NCBI GenBank assembly: GCA_963702495.1
Contig: CAVPDA010000019.1
Coordinates: 248,001-312,000 of the forward strand
DNA: 64,000 nt
From: CAVPDA01 sp963702495
GTDB lineage: Bacteria > Pseudomonadota > Gammaproteobacteria > Burkholderiales > Rhodocyclaceae
Direction: 5' to 3'
Every line of letters begins with the position of its first letter. Position 1 is the stretch's first letter. Of the stretch, positions 63,850 to 64,000 are shown piece after piece. The notes below the pieces were generated by a model, which did no database searches, had not been told where the DNA came from, and saw nothing but the letters and a program-made list of their open reading frames with translations. The translations under genes and the position numbers were made by a program.

Positions 63850-63999
63850 CTATCCTGCCGGCAGATCTGCGCGTACCAGCGCGTGGCGGTCATCGATCTG
63901 GCGCAGCCGCTGACCGTGCATGACGCCCATCTTTTCCAGCCAGGCCTCGAACTCCGGCGCCGGCCGCAGACCCAGCACCTGTCGCACGTACAAGGCGTC
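63850..63999 (-). CDS. eutB: ethanolamine ammonia-lyase large subunit, C-terminal end only
   Basis: Forty-nine codons are visible to the stop at 63850-63852. They read DALYVRQVLGLRPAPEFEAW, LEKMGVMHGQRLRQIDDRHA and end RADLPAG. The VLGLRPAPEFEAWL segment is the end of EutB. The gene continues beyond the right edge of the window. It is translated just ahead of eutC. Confidence 0.85.
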   Translation of the reverse strand, partial: DALYVRQVLGLRPAPEFEAWLEKMGVMHGQRLRQIDDRHALVRADLPAG

Positions 64000-64000
64000 A

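Overview
The window is GC-rich bacterial DNA with dense, short-spaced operons. Protein types point to a betaproteobacterium, probably near Rhodocyclales: a BpH3-type H-NS protein with a long Ala/Lys tail, orphan PAS-GAF membrane sensors, NDH-2/DoxX fusion, bufferin genes, a chromosomal integron and a molybdoenzyme operon. This placement is inference from gene content. No rRNA, tRNA, CRISPR array or prophage is visible.

Layout. 1-3.3 kb: small unknown genes and an OmpR-type two-component pair. 3.4-15.6 kb (minus strand): a chain of overlapping genes for a PAS-GAF sensor, NDH-2, aquaporin, two carbohydrate-active enzymes, a GMC oxidoreductase and a VOC protein. 15.7-20.3 kb (minus): EF-hand protein, SDR, and a bufferin (DUF2282/MNIO/DUF2063/DoxX) locus that includes an unfamiliar GGIGG-repeat secreted protein. 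20.4-26.6 kb: a decayed chromosomal integron, with a broken intI, a LexA box, an attI-like core, two attC-like sites, toxin-antitoxin cassettes and two RAYT transposases. 26.8-29.5 kb: a secreted unknown protein and a second PAS-GAF sensor. 29.6-42 kb: a PhnD-like sensor protein, histidine kinase and sigma-54 activator, divergent from a complex molybdopterin oxidoreductase operon with a sigma-54 promoter and two activator sites. 42-49.9 kb: a PilJ-like protein and an arsenic island (arsR, arsC, acr3, cytochrome c, permeases, thioredoxin/DsbD-type protein), parts of which are deleted. 50-64 kb: HD-GYP protein, L,D-transpeptidase, hemerythrin, cytidine deaminase, small regulators, H-NS, a Crp/Fnr protein, an IS200-type element, an ABC1 kinase, a PsiF-like gene and eutBC.

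How parts may work together. An 11-bp-pitch direct repeat of TCACG-type half-sites lies upstream of four transcription units: the two-component operon itself, the small-gene/bufB unit, the GGIGG-repeat/bufA1 unit and the secreted protein at 26.8 kb. The simplest reading is one regulon of the OmpR-type regulator at 1498-2202. The second regulatory circuit is the periplasmic-binding-protein/kinase/NtrC-type trio acting at the sigma-54 promoter of the molybdoenzyme operon. The nearby ars genes make an arsenic or chalcogen oxyanion a reasonable but unproven substrate.

Quality caution. Many otherwise well-conserved genes are broken by single-base shifts. Seventeen of those I could place are cured by removing one base, and they concentrate at 33-41 kb. 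I treat most as likely sequence error; in-frame stop codons (hicA, psiF-like) and large deletions (intI, arsP-like permease, ABC fragment) are separate and may be real decay.
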